A stretch of 64,000 bases of DNA from Variovorax sp. PBS-H4 (GTDB taxonomy: Bacteria > Pseudomonadota > Gammaproteobacteria > Burkholderiales > Burkholderiaceae_C), in contig NZ_LR594675.1 of assembly GCF_901827205.1 (NCBI RefSeq), positions 5,760,001 through 5,824,000 on the forward strand. The letters are read 5' to 3'. The position numbers and the translations under genes were made by a program. Under the pieces are notes generated by a model that saw only the letters and a list, made by a program, of their open reading frames with translations, did not search any database and had not been told where the DNA came from. Position 1 is the stretch's first letter, and every line of letters begins with the position of its first letter. This document shows, one piece after another, positions 21,055 to 30,787 of the stretch.

Positions 21055-21432
21055 TTACTTCAGTTCCGCCTTGGCGCCGGCGTCTTCCAGCTTCTTCTTC
21101 ATCGCTTCGGCGTCTGCCTTGGCCACGCCTTCCTTCACGGCCTTGGGGGCGGCTTCCACCAGGTCCTTGGCTTCCTTCAGGCCAAGGCCGGTGATTTCGC
21201 GCACGGCCTTGATCGCGGCGACCTTGTTCGCGCCGGCTTCCATCAGCATGACGTTGAACTCGGTCTTTTCCTCGACAGCAGCGGCAGCGGCGCCGCCACC
21301 GCCGGCAGCCGGGGCAGCCATGGCTGCGGCGCTCACGCCGAATTTCTCTTCGATGGCTTTCACCAGGTCGTTGAGTTCCAGGACCGTCATGCTGTCCAGC
21401 GCGGTCAGAAATGCGTCTTTATCGAATGCCAT
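21055..21432 (-). CDS. rplL: 50S ribosomal protein L7/L12
   Basis: 125-aa acidic stalk protein. It has the N-terminal dimerisation domain, an Ala/Gly-rich hinge (AAMAAPAAGGGGAAAAA) and the C-terminal domain with KIAAIKAVREITGLGLKEAK-like sequence that contacts translation factors. It lies 37 bp after rplJ, as in the standard L10 operon. Confidence 0.98.
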   Translation of the reverse strand: MAFDKDAFLTALDSMTVLELNDLVKAIEEKFGVSAAAMAAPAAGGGGAAAAAVEEKTEFNVMLMEAGANKVAAIKAVREITGLGLKEAKDLVEAAPKAVKEGVAKADAEAMKKKLEDAGAKAELK

Positions 21433-21469
21433 TTGGGTTTCCTAAATATGTTGGATGAAGGTCGCACGC

Positions 21470-22003
21470 TTATGCGGCGGCTTCTTCTGCGGCCGGAGCC
21501 TCGGCCGGGGTTTCGCCGCCACCACGCTTCTCGGCGAGCGCGGCCAGGACACGTGCCGTGCGCGAGATCGGGGACTGCATCAAGCCCAGCAGTTGCGCCA
21601 GCAACACTTCCTTGGAAGGGATGTTGGCCAGCTGCTTCACGCCTTCGACATCCAGGGCCTTGCCACCGAAGGCGCCGCCGCGAATGACCAGCTTGTCGTT
21701 GGTCTTCGCGAAATCGGCCACCACCTTCGCGGCGGCCACGGCATCCTCGGAGAAGCCATAGATCAGCGGGCCGGTCATCTGGTCACCGACAACTTCGAAT
21801 GCGCTACCAGCGACAGCACGGCGTGCCAGGGTGTTCTTGAGAACACTCAGGGTCACACCCTTGCTGCGCGCATCGTTGCGCAGACGAGTCATGTCAGCGA
21901 CCGTGATGCCACGGTATTCCGCCATCACGAGCGTTTGAGCTTTTGCGGCGAGGCTGGTCACATCACTGATGACCGCTTCTTTCTCACTGCGATTCAGACT
22001 CAA
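21470..22003 (-). CDS. rplJ: 50S ribosomal protein L10
   Basis: 177-aa stalk-base protein starting MSLNRSEKEAVISDV, with VLKNTLARRAV and the C-terminal helical region that binds L7/L12 dimers. The leader upstream resembles the L10-binding autoregulatory RNA, so translation is probably repressed by the L10-L7/L12 complex. It lies 289 bp after rplA and 37 bp before rplL. Confidence 0.97.
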   Translation of the reverse strand: MSLNRSEKEAVISDVTSLAAKAQTLVMAEYRGITVADMTRLRNDARSKGVTLSVLKNTLARRAVAGSAFEVVGDQMTGPLIYGFSEDAVAAAKVVADFAKTNDKLVIRGGAFGGKALDVEGVKQLANIPSKEVLLAQLLGLMQSPISRTARVLAALAEKRGGGETPAEAPAAEEAAA

Positions 22004-22019
22004 GGTCTACTCCTTTTCA

Positions 22020-22200
22020 ATGCGTCCTTCGGCCGGAACCTCGGGACGCGCTTCATGCAGCGACCAACTGTTTCGGAAACAAATTCCTTGCAGCGGGATC
22101 GCCATCTGCGCTGGCTGCCTCGCGAAGGTCGAGGCGATTAAGTGCAGGCCCTCCTGCACGCCAACGGTCTTGGATGGCCCGGGACAGCGCTTGGACGCCG
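22020..22200 (-). ncRNA. L10 leader (ribosomal protein autoregulatory mRNA leader)
   Basis: The long rplA-rplJ spacer contains, on the minus strand, AAGACCGTTGGCGTGCAGG ... CCTGCACTTAAT followed by CAGCGCAGATGG. This is the conserved pattern of L10 leaders in proteobacteria. The GTGCAGG/CCTGCAC arm forms a perfect hairpin. It should bind the L10-L7/L12 complex and control rplJL. The boundaries are approximate. Confidence 0.65.
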
Positions 22201-22260
22201 CCTCGACCCACCACATCGCCCCACCGCCTTTTGACAGGCAACGGGGCCGATCTCATCGAA

Positions 22261-22276
22261 CCCTGCCGAAGCAGGG
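22261..22276 (-). other. UUCG-tetraloop hairpin after rplA
   Basis: Minus strand CCCTGC-TTCG-GCAGGG, a perfect 6-bp stem with a stable tetraloop, 16 bp after the rplA stop. No T run follows, so it is more likely a processing or stability element than a full terminator. Confidence 0.5.
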
Positions 22277-22292
22277 CCCGCTTTCATGCACC

Positions 22293-22994
22293 TCAGCCCT
22301 GGGCCGAGATGGTCTGCGTGTCCACGCGGACACCCACACCCATCGTCGACGACACAGCCACTTTGCGCAGGTAGATGCCCTTGCTCGAGGCCGGCTTGGC
22401 CTTGACCAGCGCTTCGATCAGCGCGGCCAGGTTGCCCTGCAGTTTGTCCGCATCGAAGGACCGGCGGCCGATCGTGCCGTGGATGATCCCGGCCTTGTCG
22501 ACACGGAACTGCACCTGCCCGGCCTTGGCGTTCTTGACGGCGGTCGCGACGTCCGGCGTCACGGTGCCGACCTTGGGATTCGGCATCAGGCCGCGCGGGC
22601 CGAGGATCTGGCCCAGCGCACCGACCACGCGCATGGCATCCGGCGCGGCGATCACCACGTCGAAAGGCATGTCGCCGGCCTTGACCTGGGCAGCCAGGTC
22701 GTCCATGCCGACGATATCGGCGCCGGCGGCCTTGGCTTCTTCGGCCTTGGCGCCCTGCGCGAACACGGCCACGCGCTTGGTCTTGCCGGTCCCGTTGGGC
22801 ATCACGACCGCGCCACGCACCACCTGATCGGACTTCTTGGCGTCGATGCCGAGCTGTACGGCCACGTCGATCGACTCATCGAACTTCGCAGTAGCGGCTT
22901 CCTTGACGATGCCGATCGCGTCGACGAGCGGGTACAGCTTGTTGCTGTCGACCTTGCCTGCGAGTGCCTTCTGCTTTTTGGTGATCTTGGCCAT
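22293..22994 (-). CDS. rplA: 50S ribosomal protein L1
   Basis: 233-aa L1 protein, starting MAKITKKQKALAGKVD, with the family motifs GRLGPRGLMPNPKVGTVTPD-like (here ILGPRGLMPNPKVG) and FRVDKAGIIHGTIGRRSFD. Its ATG follows the rplK stop without a spacer (TAAATG), so translation is coupled. L1 usually represses its own rplKA message. Confidence 0.98.
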   Translation of the reverse strand: MAKITKKQKALAGKVDSNKLYPLVDAIGIVKEAATAKFDESIDVAVQLGIDAKKSDQVVRGAVVMPNGTGKTKRVAVFAQGAKAEEAKAAGADIVGMDDLAAQVKAGDMPFDVVIAAPDAMRVVGALGQILGPRGLMPNPKVGTVTPDVATAVKNAKAGQVQFRVDKAGIIHGTIGRRSFDADKLQGNLAALIEALVKAKPASSKGIYLRKVAVSSTMGVGVRVDTQTISAQG

Positions 22995-23426
22995 TTACAC
23001 GCCCTCCACATTCACGCCCATCGAACGGGCCGAGCCGGCGATGGTGCGGACCGCGGCGTCCAGGTCGGCGGCGGTCAGGTCCTTCATCTTGGTCTTGGCA
23101 ATCTCTTCGAGCTGCGCGCGCGTGATCTTGCCGACCTTGTCGGTGTGCGGGCGTGCAGAACCCTTCTCGAGCTTGATGGCCTTCTTGATCAGCGTGATCG
23201 CCGGCGGCGTCTTGATGATGAAGGTGAAGCTCTTGTCGGCGAACGCGGTGATGACCACCGGCAGCGGCAGGCCAGGCTCGACGCCCTGGGTCTGGGCGTT
23301 GAACGCCTTGCAGAATTCCATGATGTTCAAACCGCGCTGGCCCAGTGCGGGGCCGATGGGCGGCGACGGATTGGCTTTACCAGCTGGCACTTGCAGCTTG
23401 ATGAAGCCGACGATTTTCTTCGCCAT
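22995..23426 (-). CDS. rplK: 50S ribosomal protein L11
   Basis: 143-aa L11 protein of the GTPase-associated centre. It has the N-terminal LQVPAGKANPSPPIGPALGQ and the C-terminal rRNA-binding domain ending AVRTIAGSARSMGVNVEG. AAGGAG lies a few bases before the ATG. It lies 116 bp after nusG and is directly coupled to rplA. Confidence 0.98.
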   Translation of the reverse strand: MAKKIVGFIKLQVPAGKANPSPPIGPALGQRGLNIMEFCKAFNAQTQGVEPGLPLPVVITAFADKSFTFIIKTPPAITLIKKAIKLEKGSARPHTDKVGKITRAQLEEIAKTKMKDLTAADLDAAVRTIAGSARSMGVNVEGV

Positions 23427-23542
23427 GCTTTACTCCTTGCGGGTCCTAGCGCCTTGGTCTTCTCGACCGCAGCTCCCCGGGATTGACGACTCTTCGATCA
23501 AAGCCGCGCGCCGAGTCGGACAACGCGCAGCCGGAAACTGCT

Positions 23543-24139
23543 TCAGGTTTTCTCGACTTGCGAGAATTCCAGTTCAACAGGCGTGGCGCGGCCGAAGATC
23601 ATGACGGACACGCGCACCTTGCTCTTTTCGTAGTTGACTTCCTCGACCGTGCCGTTGAAGTCGGTGAACGGGCCTTCCTTGACGCGCACGAATTCGCCAA
23701 CGATGAACTCCACCTTGTGGCGCGGCTTCTCGGTGCCCTGCTGCATCTGGGAGACGATGTCCTCGACCTCCTTCTGCGAAATGGGAGCAGGCCGATTCTT
23801 CGCGCCTCCGACGAAACCAGTCACCTTGTTGGTGTGCTTCACCAGGTGCCAGCTCTCGTCGTCCATGATCATTTCGACCAGCACGTAGCCCGGGAAGAAG
23901 CGTCGCTCCGTGGTGCGCTTCTGGCCGTTCTTGATCTCGACAACTTCCTCAGTCGGCACCAGGATGCGGCCGAACTTGTCCTGCATGCCGGCGCGGTTGA
24001 TGCGCTCGGTGATGTTGCGTTCCACGGCCTTTTCCATGCCCGAGTACGCGTGCACCACATACCAGCGCAGATCGGGGTTGGCCGGCGGCGCCAGCACAGG
24101 CACATGTTCCGGCGTTGTATCGACAGCGTCGTCAGTCAT
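23543..24139 (-). CDS. nusG: transcription termination/antitermination protein NusG
   Basis: 198-aa NusG. The N-terminal NGN domain starts RWYVVHAYSGMEKAVERNI and contains RRFFPGYVLVEM; the C-terminal KOW domain has VRVKEGPFTDFNGTVEEVN. Two ATGs in tandem (24142 and 24139) overlap the secE stop. The second is preferred because GGAG lies six bases upstream; from the first it is only three. The protein couples RNA polymerase to Rho and to the ribosome. Confidence 0.97.
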   Translation of the reverse strand: MTDDAVDTTPEHVPVLAPPANPDLRWYVVHAYSGMEKAVERNITERINRAGMQDKFGRILVPTEEVVEIKNGQKRTTERRFFPGYVLVEMIMDDESWHLVKHTNKVTGFVGGAKNRPAPISQKEVEDIVSQMQQGTEKPRHKVEFIVGEFVRVKEGPFTDFNGTVEEVNYEKSKVRVSVMIFGRATPVELEFSQVEKT

Positions 24140-24522
24140 CATTTTCTCCAGCCCAGGATGAGGTCGAAAAACACCCATTCGAGCGTCTTGTCCGTCAGCC
24201 AAAGGAAGACGGACATCACCACGACGAAGGCGAACACATAAGCCGTCATCTGAATCGTTTCCTTGCGGGTCGGCCATACGACCTTCTTGACCTCGCGCCA
24301 CGAATCGCGACCGAAGGCCCACAGCTGGCGACCATTCTCCGAGCTCGCGAACGCACCCACGGCGGCCGCAAGGCCCACCAGCAGGACGGCCCACTGCACG
24401 AGCGCGCCCTGGCGCGACAGCAGGTAGAACGCCACGATGGCGCCGACCGCGAGCACGACAGCCACGGCCAACTTGGCCTTGTCTGCGCCGGTGCTTACGG
24501 TTTCGATTTGAGAAGTAGCCAT
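24139..24522 (-). CDS. secE: preprotein translocase subunit SecE
   Basis: 127-aa inner-membrane SecYEG subunit of the three-helix type. Two N-terminal hydrophobic segments precede the conserved cytoplasmic amphipathic motif SWREVKKVVWPTRKET and the essential third transmembrane helix (AYVFAFVVVMSVFLWLTD). It overlaps nusG, as in the standard secE-nusG pair. Confidence 0.96.
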   Translation of the reverse strand: MATSQIETVSTGADKAKLAVAVVLAVGAIVAFYLLSRQGALVQWAVLLVGLAAAVGAFASSENGRQLWAFGRDSWREVKKVVWPTRKETIQMTAYVFAFVVVMSVFLWLTDKTLEWVFFDLILGWRK

Positions 24523-24564
24523 CTTGGGCTTTGTTCCTGCAGCCTTGCGGCCTCTTCAATTCAT

Positions 24565-24606
24565 GGCGTCATTTCAGACGCCGAAGCCCGTCAGGTCATG
24601 ACGGGC
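24565..24606. other. tandem hairpins between tRNA-Trp and secE
   Basis: Two adjacent perfect stems: GGCGTC/GACGCC (24565-24582) and GCCCGTCA/TGACGGGC with a 5-base loop (24586-24606). Neither has a T run on the minus strand, so they are probably processing or mRNA-protection structures separating tRNA maturation from the secE-nusG message. Confidence 0.5.
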
Positions 24607-24664
24607 TCTTTGGGTTTCTTCAGCCCGCCGATGTCTTGCTGGGCTTTTCAACGCCACCTTCCAG

Positions 24665-24740
24665 TGGCAGGGGCAGTAGGAATCGAACCTACAACCTTCG
24701 GTTTTGGAGACCGACGCTCTGCCAATTGAGCTATACCCCT
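24665..24740 (-). tRNA. tRNA-Trp (CCA)
   Basis: 76 nt with encoded CCA. Acceptor AGGGGTA pairs with TGCCCCT, the anticodon loop CTCCAAA gives CCA (Trp), and the T loop is GGTTCGATTCC. It starts 13 bp after the tuf stop, so it is co-transcribed with tuf, as in the classical tufB-trpT-secE arrangement. Confidence 0.97.
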
Positions 24741-24753
24741 CCGCGAAATCGCT

Positions 24754-25947
<1,194 letters not shown>

Positions 25948-25988
25948 TTTCTCGACTCCGAAAAATAACTAGATCAACACACTGACAT

Positions 25989-26015
25989 GGGGTTGCAACC
26001 GCCGGCTACAACCCC
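25989..26015. other. hairpin between tRNA-Thr and tuf
   Basis: GGGGTTG and CAACCCC form a perfect 7-bp stem with a 13-base loop, 5 bp after the CCA end of tRNA-Thr. It probably separates tRNA processing from the tuf message. Confidence 0.45.
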
Positions 26016-26020
26016 AAGAC

Positions 26021-26095
<75 letters not shown>

Positions 26096-26137
26096 GAAAT
26101 TTCTAAAAACCTGCGCCTTGCGTCGATCGGAGATTGC

Positions 26138-26211
26138 TGGAGCGGGAGACGGGAATCGAACCCGCGTCATTAGCTTGGAAGGCTAGGGTTCTACCATTGA
26201 ACTACTCCCGC
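26138..26211 (-). tRNA. tRNA-Gly (TCC)
   Basis: 74 nt with encoded CCA. Acceptor GCGGGAG pairs with CTCCCGC; the anticodon loop CTTCCAA gives TCC (Gly); the T arm is GGGTTCGATTCCC. It lies between tRNA-Tyr and tRNA-Thr. Confidence 0.97.
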
Positions 26212-26329
26212 ATCGCGGTGCAGCCCCTGGAGCCAGGGCCGCGCCGTAGCACGGTCCGGGTTCTGCGCTTTGCCTTCCAGCTTTGCACCGCACCCGTCAT
26301 TCAAACGCTCTGCAAAATCCGTTCTTCGC

Positions 26330-26415
26330 TGGTGGAGAGGGCTGGATTCGAACCAGCGTACTCGTAAGAGGGCAGATTTACAGTCTGCTGCCATTAACCA
26401 CTCGGCCACCTCTCC
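26330..26415 (-). tRNA. tRNA-Tyr (GTA)
   Basis: 86-nt class II tRNA with a long variable arm and encoded CCA. Acceptor GGAGAGG pairs with CCTCTCC; the anticodon loop CTGTAAA gives GTA (Tyr). First gene of the tRNA-tuf transcript. Confidence 0.97.
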
Positions 26416-26427
26416 GGCGAACCTCGA

Positions 26428-26456
26428 AATATAGCACGGTTGACAGGGCAGGTCGA
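26428..26456 (-). promoter_or_regulatory. sigma70-type promoter of the tRNA-Tyr/tuf transcript
   Basis: Minus strand TCGACC, a 17-bp spacer and TATATT, ending 12 bp before the first base of tRNA-Tyr. Both boxes match the consensus well and the spacing is ideal. Confidence 0.6.
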
Positions 26457-26555
26457 TGACAGGGCGTGACCGTGGCCCGGGCCACGGCCTTCCAGCCGTC
26501 GTGAAAAGCCCTTCAGCGGGGCGCGCATTGCCCTCCTGAATATCACCCGGATCAA

Positions 26556-27260
26556 TTAAAGACCCTGGGACTGCCGCCACGCCCGCGCCTCGCCAAAATG
26601 GCCGCACCCGATGAAGGGGACCGGTGGGCGCAGCGCCGAAAGCGGCGAGGGATGGTTCGAAGTCAGCACCTTGTGGCGGTGAGAATCGATCAGCGCGCGC
26701 TTGCTTTGTGCATGCGAGCCCCACAGCATGAACACCACCGGGCGCTCGTCATCGGCAACGCGGCGAATCACGGCATCGGTCAGGACCTCCCAGCCCCGGC
26801 CCGAATGGCTGGCCGGCTGCCCCTCCTCCACCGTCAGACAGGTATTGAGCAACAGCACGCCGTTGGTGGCCCATTTGACCAAACTGCCGCCCGGATCGGG
26901 GAAGCGTGGCGCCGGGGTGCCTAGATCGCGCTCCAGCTCCTTGAAGATGTTGCGCAGCGACGGCGGGAGGGCCACGCCAGGCGCCACGGAGAAGGCCAGT
27001 CCCTCGGCCTGGCCGCGCCCGTGGTACGGGTCCTGGCCCAGGATCACGACACGCACTGCCTCCGGCGGGGTGAGCTCGAGCGCTCGCAGCGGCCGCGGCG
27101 GAAAGATGGCGGCCCCAGCCTTCAGCCGCTCATGCAGGAAGCCGATCAGCTTGAGCCCCATCGGCGAGCCGAAGAACTCGTCGACCAGGGGTTGCCATCC
27201 CTGGGCCACGGGCCAATCGGCCGGATCGCTGCTGGCCAGTTGGGTGGACGGCGCGCTCAT
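26556..27260 (-). CDS. ung: uracil-DNA glycosylase
   Basis: 234-aa family 1 UDG that removes uracil from DNA. The water-activating motif GQDPYHG (catalytic Asp) and the minor-groove intercalation loop HPSPLS are intact, and LLLNTCLTVEEG and the uracil pocket residues are visible. The start overlaps the trpC stop by four bases (ATGA), so it is the last gene of the trp transcript here. Confidence 0.97.
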   Translation of the reverse strand: MSAPSTQLASSDPADWPVAQGWQPLVDEFFGSPMGLKLIGFLHERLKAGAAIFPPRPLRALELTPPEAVRVVILGQDPYHGRGQAEGLAFSVAPGVALPPSLRNIFKELERDLGTPAPRFPDPGGSLVKWATNGVLLLNTCLTVEEGQPASHSGRGWEVLTDAVIRRVADDERPVVFMLWGSHAQSKRALIDSHRHKVLTSNHPSPLSALRPPVPFIGCGHFGEARAWRQSQGL

Positions 27261-28057
27261 CGGAAGAGGTCGGCCAGCGCCTCGCCCGGCTCGTCGGCAC
27301 GCATGAAGGCTTCCCCCACGAGGAAGGCGTGGACGCCGGCGGCACGCAGCGTCGCCACATCCTCGCGCAACGTAATGCCGGACTCGGTCACGAGCAGGCG
27401 ATCTGCCGGAACCGCCGGCAGCAGATCAAGAGTGGTCTGCACCGAGACCTCGAAGGTCCTCAGGTTGCGATTGTTGATGCCGATGAGTGGCGTGCGCAGC
27501 TTCAGCGCCCGCTCCAGCTCGGCCGCATCGTGCACCTCCACCAGCACAGCCATGCCCAGTCCTGTCGCAATGACCTCGAACTCACGCATCTGCGCGTCGT
27601 CCAGGATGGCTGCGATCAGCAGGATCGCATCGGCGCCGATCGCCCGCGACTCATAGACCTGATAGGCATCGACGATGAAGTCCTTGCGCAGCACCGGCAG
27701 CTCGCAGGAGGCGCGAGCCTGCTTGAGGTAGTCGACGCCGCCCTGGAAGAACTGGCGATCGGTCAACACCGAGAGGCAGGCCGCGCTGATTTTGCCGTCG
27801 CCTTCGGCATAGCTCTGCGCGATGTCGGCCGGGACGAAGTCGGCGCGCAACACGCCCTTGCTCGGACTGGCCTTCTTGACCTCGGCGATGACTGCCGCCT
27901 GGCCGCCTGCAATCCTGGCGCGCAGCGCGCCGGCAAAGTCGCGCGTGAGCACCCGGCTCTCGGCATCGAAGCGCATAGCCTCGGGCGAGCGCTTCTTGAG
28001 CGCCGCGGCCACCTCTTCCCGCTTGACGGCGACGATCTTCTCGAGGATGTCGGACAT
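27257..28057 (-). CDS. trpC: indole-3-glycerol-phosphate synthase
   Basis: 266-aa TIM-barrel enzyme of tryptophan synthesis that converts CdRP to indole-3-glycerol phosphate. Typical motifs are VIAEVKKASPSKG (catalytic Lys), LRKDFIVDAYQVYE, GINNRNLRTFEV and VTESGITLREDV. It is monofunctional (no TrpF domain). It lies 12 bp after trpD and overlaps ung. Confidence 0.97.
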   Translation of the reverse strand: MSDILEKIVAVKREEVAAALKKRSPEAMRFDAESRVLTRDFAGALRARIAGGQAAVIAEVKKASPSKGVLRADFVPADIAQSYAEGDGKISAACLSVLTDRQFFQGGVDYLKQARASCELPVLRKDFIVDAYQVYESRAIGADAILLIAAILDDAQMREFEVIATGLGMAVLVEVHDAAELERALKLRTPLIGINNRNLRTFEVSVQTTLDLLPAVPADRLLVTESGITLREDVATLRAAGVHAFLVGEAFMRADEPGEALADLFR

Positions 28058-28069
28058 TTCTTTCCCCTC

Positions 28070-29095
28070 TCAGGCGGCGTTGGTTATCTGGACCAGTTCG
28101 GCCAGCTTGGCCTTCGCCGCTCCCGACTCCAGTGCTGCACGGGCGCGCGCGATCCCGCCCTCCATCGAGTCGACCAGGTCGGCCGCGTAGAGTGCCGCCC
28201 CCGCATTGAGAATCACGATGTCACGCGCTGGCCCCGGCTGGTTGTCCAGCACGCCCAGCAGCATCGCTTTCGATTGCTCGGGGGTCTCGACGCGCAGCGT
28301 GCGGTTGCTCGACATGGCGAAGCCGAAGTCCTCCGGATGCAGTTCGTACTCGCGCACCTCGCCGTTCTTCAGTTCGCCAACCATGGTGGCTGCGCCGAGC
28401 GAGATCTCGTCCATGCCGTCGCGCCCGTAGACCACCAGCGCGTGCTCCGCGCCCAACCGCTGCAGCGCGCGCACCTGGATGCCAACCAGGTCCGGATGGA
28501 ACACGCCCATCAGGATGTTCGGCGCGCCGGCCGGGTTGGTGAGGGGCCCGAGGATGTTGAAGATGGTCTTGATGCCCAGTTCCTTGCGCACCGGCGCGAC
28601 GTTTTTCATGGCCGGATGGTGATTGGGCGCGAACATGAAGCCGATGCCCACGTCCGCGATGCACTTCGCGATCTGCTCGGGCTTCAGGTTGATGTTGACG
28701 CCCAGCGACTCCAGCACATCGGCGCTGCCGGACTTGCTGCTCACGCTGCGGCCACCGTGCTTGCTGACCTTGGCGCCCGCGGCGGCAGCCACGAACATCG
28801 CGCAGGTCGAGATGTTGAAGGTGTGCGAGCCGTCACCGCCGGTGCCCACGATGTCGACCAGGTGGCGGGTGTCCGCCACCGGAACCTTGGTCGAGACCTC
28901 GCGCATCACTTGCGCGGCAGCGGTGATCTCGCCGATGGTTTCCTTCTTGACGCGCAGGCCGGTGATGAGGGCCGCCATCATCACCGGCGAGCACTCGCCG
29001 CTCATGATCAGACGCACGATGTGCAGCATCTCGTCATGGAACACCTCGCGATGCTCAATGGTGCGCTGCAGGGCTTCCTGTGGGGTGATGGACAT
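28070..29095 (-). CDS. trpD: anthranilate phosphoribosyltransferase
   Basis: 341-aa enzyme that joins anthranilate to PRPP. The PRPP loop GTGGDGSHTFNIST, the KHGGRSVSSKSGSAD region and the Mg motif (DEI) are present. It lies 53 bp after ltaE and 12 bp before trpC. It consumes anthranilate made by TrpEG; anthranilate-level products of the neighbouring auxin locus could in principle also feed it. Confidence 0.97.
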   Translation of the reverse strand: MSITPQEALQRTIEHREVFHDEMLHIVRLIMSGECSPVMMAALITGLRVKKETIGEITAAAQVMREVSTKVPVADTRHLVDIVGTGGDGSHTFNISTCAMFVAAAAGAKVSKHGGRSVSSKSGSADVLESLGVNINLKPEQIAKCIADVGIGFMFAPNHHPAMKNVAPVRKELGIKTIFNILGPLTNPAGAPNILMGVFHPDLVGIQVRALQRLGAEHALVVYGRDGMDEISLGAATMVGELKNGEVREYELHPEDFGFAMSSNRTLRVETPEQSKAMLLGVLDNQPGPARDIVILNAGAALYAADLVDSMEGGIARARAALESGAAKAKLAELVQITNAA

Positions 29096-29148
29096 GATGA
29101 AGTCTTCCTTGGGTCATTGAACGGATGAAGCGCAGCAGCGAATGCGCC

Positions 29149-30198
29149 TCAGGCATAGAAAAAGCTCCGTATGGCGGCAATGGCGTGGTCGATGCCGTCG
29201 CCGTCGACGTCCAGGTGCGTCGCGAAACGCAGGCGGTACAGACCGGTGGCAAGGACGCCCTCGCGCTTCAGGTGCGCCAGCAGGTCGGCGGAGCGTGCCT
29301 GTGCCTCGCCCACGAGATCGACGAAGAGCAGGTTGGTCTGCGGCGCCTCCACCTGCAGCCCGGCAATTCCTGCCAGGCCATCAGCGAGGCGGCGCGCCAG
29401 TGCGTGGTCCTCCGCGAGGCGATCGACGTGATGCTGCAACGCATGCGATGCCGCGGCGGCGAGCATCCCGGCCTGGCGCATGCCGCCGCCGGCCATCTTG
29501 CGGATGCGGTGGGCGCGCGCGATCAGTTCGCGAGATCCGCACAGCGCCGAACCGACCGGCGCGCCGAGGCCCTTGCTGAAGCAGACCGACACACTGTCGA
29601 AACACCCGGCGATGCGCCGCACCTCGTCTCGCGCAGCGGTGCCGCGCTGCGCCGCCTGCGCGACCGCCGCGTTGAAGAGGCGGGCGCCATCGAGATGCCG
29701 CGCGAGACCCTTGCGGTGCGCGAGCTGCGTGGCCTGCTCCACATAGTCGAAGGGCAGCAGCTTGCCGCCCAGCGTGTTCTCCAGCGCCAGCAGGCGGGTG
29801 CGGGCGAAGTGCGCGTCATCGGGCTTGATCGCGGCAGCGATGTCCTCCAGGGCCAGCGTGCCGTCCGGCTGATGGTCCAGCGGCTGCGGCTGCACGCTGC
29901 CGAACACCGCTGCGCCACCACCTTCCCAGCGGTAGCAGTGCGCCATCTGGCCCACGATGTACTCGTCGCCGCGCTGACAGTGGGCCAGGATGCCGCAAAA
30001 GTTGCTCTGCGTCCCCGTGGGCACGAACAGCGCCGCCTCGAACCCCAGCATTCCGGCAATCTGCGACTGCAGCGCGTTGACGCTCGGATCGTCGCCGAAC
30101 ACGTCGTCGCCCAGCGGCGCCTGAAGCATGGCCTCGCGCATCGCCGCGGTGGGCCGGGTGACGGTGTCGCTGCGCAGGTCGACCAGGGGATGGCTCAT
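29149..30198 (-). CDS. ltaE: low-specificity L-threonine aldolase
   Basis: 349-aa fold-type I PLP enzyme cleaving L-threonine/allo-threonine to glycine and acetaldehyde. It starts MSHPLVDLRSDTVTRPT, with the PLP-binding Lys in VSVCFSKGLGAPVGS and the motifs GDDVFGDDPSVN and MAGGGMRQAG. ATG at 30198 is chosen because it matches the family N-terminus; the upstream frame overlaps trpG. Only four bases separate it from trpG, so it is part of the trp operon, an uncommon position for this gene. Confidence 0.93.
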   Translation of the reverse strand: MSHPLVDLRSDTVTRPTAAMREAMLQAPLGDDVFGDDPSVNALQSQIAGMLGFEAALFVPTGTQSNFCGILAHCQRGDEYIVGQMAHCYRWEGGGAAVFGSVQPQPLDHQPDGTLALEDIAAAIKPDDAHFARTRLLALENTLGGKLLPFDYVEQATQLAHRKGLARHLDGARLFNAAVAQAAQRGTAARDEVRRIAGCFDSVSVCFSKGLGAPVGSALCGSRELIARAHRIRKMAGGGMRQAGMLAAAASHALQHHVDRLAEDHALARRLADGLAGIAGLQVEAPQTNLLFVDLVGEAQARSADLLAHLKREGVLATGLYRLRFATHLDVDGDGIDHAIAAIRSFFYA

Positions 30199-30202
30199 CG
30201 CT

Positions 30203-30787
30203 TCACTCCAGGAAGTTCCTGAGCATGGCATGGCCGTGCTCGGTGAGGATGGATTCGGGATGGAACTGCACGCCCTCGATGCGCACCGCCTGCGCAAAAC
30301 CGGTGTGGCGCACGCCCATGATCTCGCCGTCCTCGGTCCAGGCCGTGCGCTTGAGCTCGCCCGGGCATGAGTCGCGCTCGATCGACAGCGAGTGGTAGCG
30401 GTTGACCACGAACTTCTCGGGCAACCCCGCGAACACGCCCTCGCGCGTTGTCGTGATCTCGCTGGTCTTGCCGTGCATGAGCTGCTGCGCACGCACGATG
30501 CGGGCGCCGAAGGCGGCGCCGATCGCCTGATGGCCCAGGCACACGCCAAGAATCGGCAGCGTTCCGGCAAACGCCTTGATCGCCGCCACCGAGATGCCGG
30601 CTTCGGCCGGCGAACACGGCCCGGGTGAGATCACCAGCCGCCCGACGCCAGCGGCAATGCGCTCCCCCACCTCTTCGACTGTGATCTCGTCGTTGCGGTG
30701 CACTTCCACCTCCGCACCCAGCTCGCCGAAATACTGGACGAGGTTGTAGGTGAAGCTGTCGTAGTTGTCGATCATCAGCAGTTTCAT
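30203..30787 (-). CDS. trpG: anthranilate synthase component II (glutamine amidotransferase)
   Basis: 194-aa class I glutamine amidotransferase that supplies ammonia to TrpE (or to PabB). It starts MKLLMIDNYDSFTYNLVQY. The nucleophilic Cys is in GVCLGHQ and the catalytic His-Glu in QFHPESILTEHG. Its start overlaps the GxxExxY stop (ATGA), so trpE, the GxxExxY gene and trpG are translationally coupled. Confidence 0.96.
   Translation of the reverse strand: MKLLMIDNYDSFTYNLVQYFGELGAEVEVHRNDEITVEEVGERIAAGVGRLVISPGPCSPAEAGISVAAIKAFAGTLPILGVCLGHQAIGAAFGARIVRAQQLMHGKTSEITTTREGVFAGLPEKFVVNRYHSLSIERDSCPGELKRTAWTEDGEIMGVRHTGFAQAVRIEGVQFHPESILTEHGHAMLRNFLE

Noticed and set aside
24586..24606. Intrinsic terminator between tRNA-Trp and secE
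   Set aside because: The hairpin is perfect but lacks a T run on the minus strand, the direction of transcription.
30199..30570. N-terminal extension of threonine aldolase
   Set aside because: The open frame lies over trpG and is Arg/Ser-rich shadow sequence; the family N-terminus begins at MSHPLVDLRSD.
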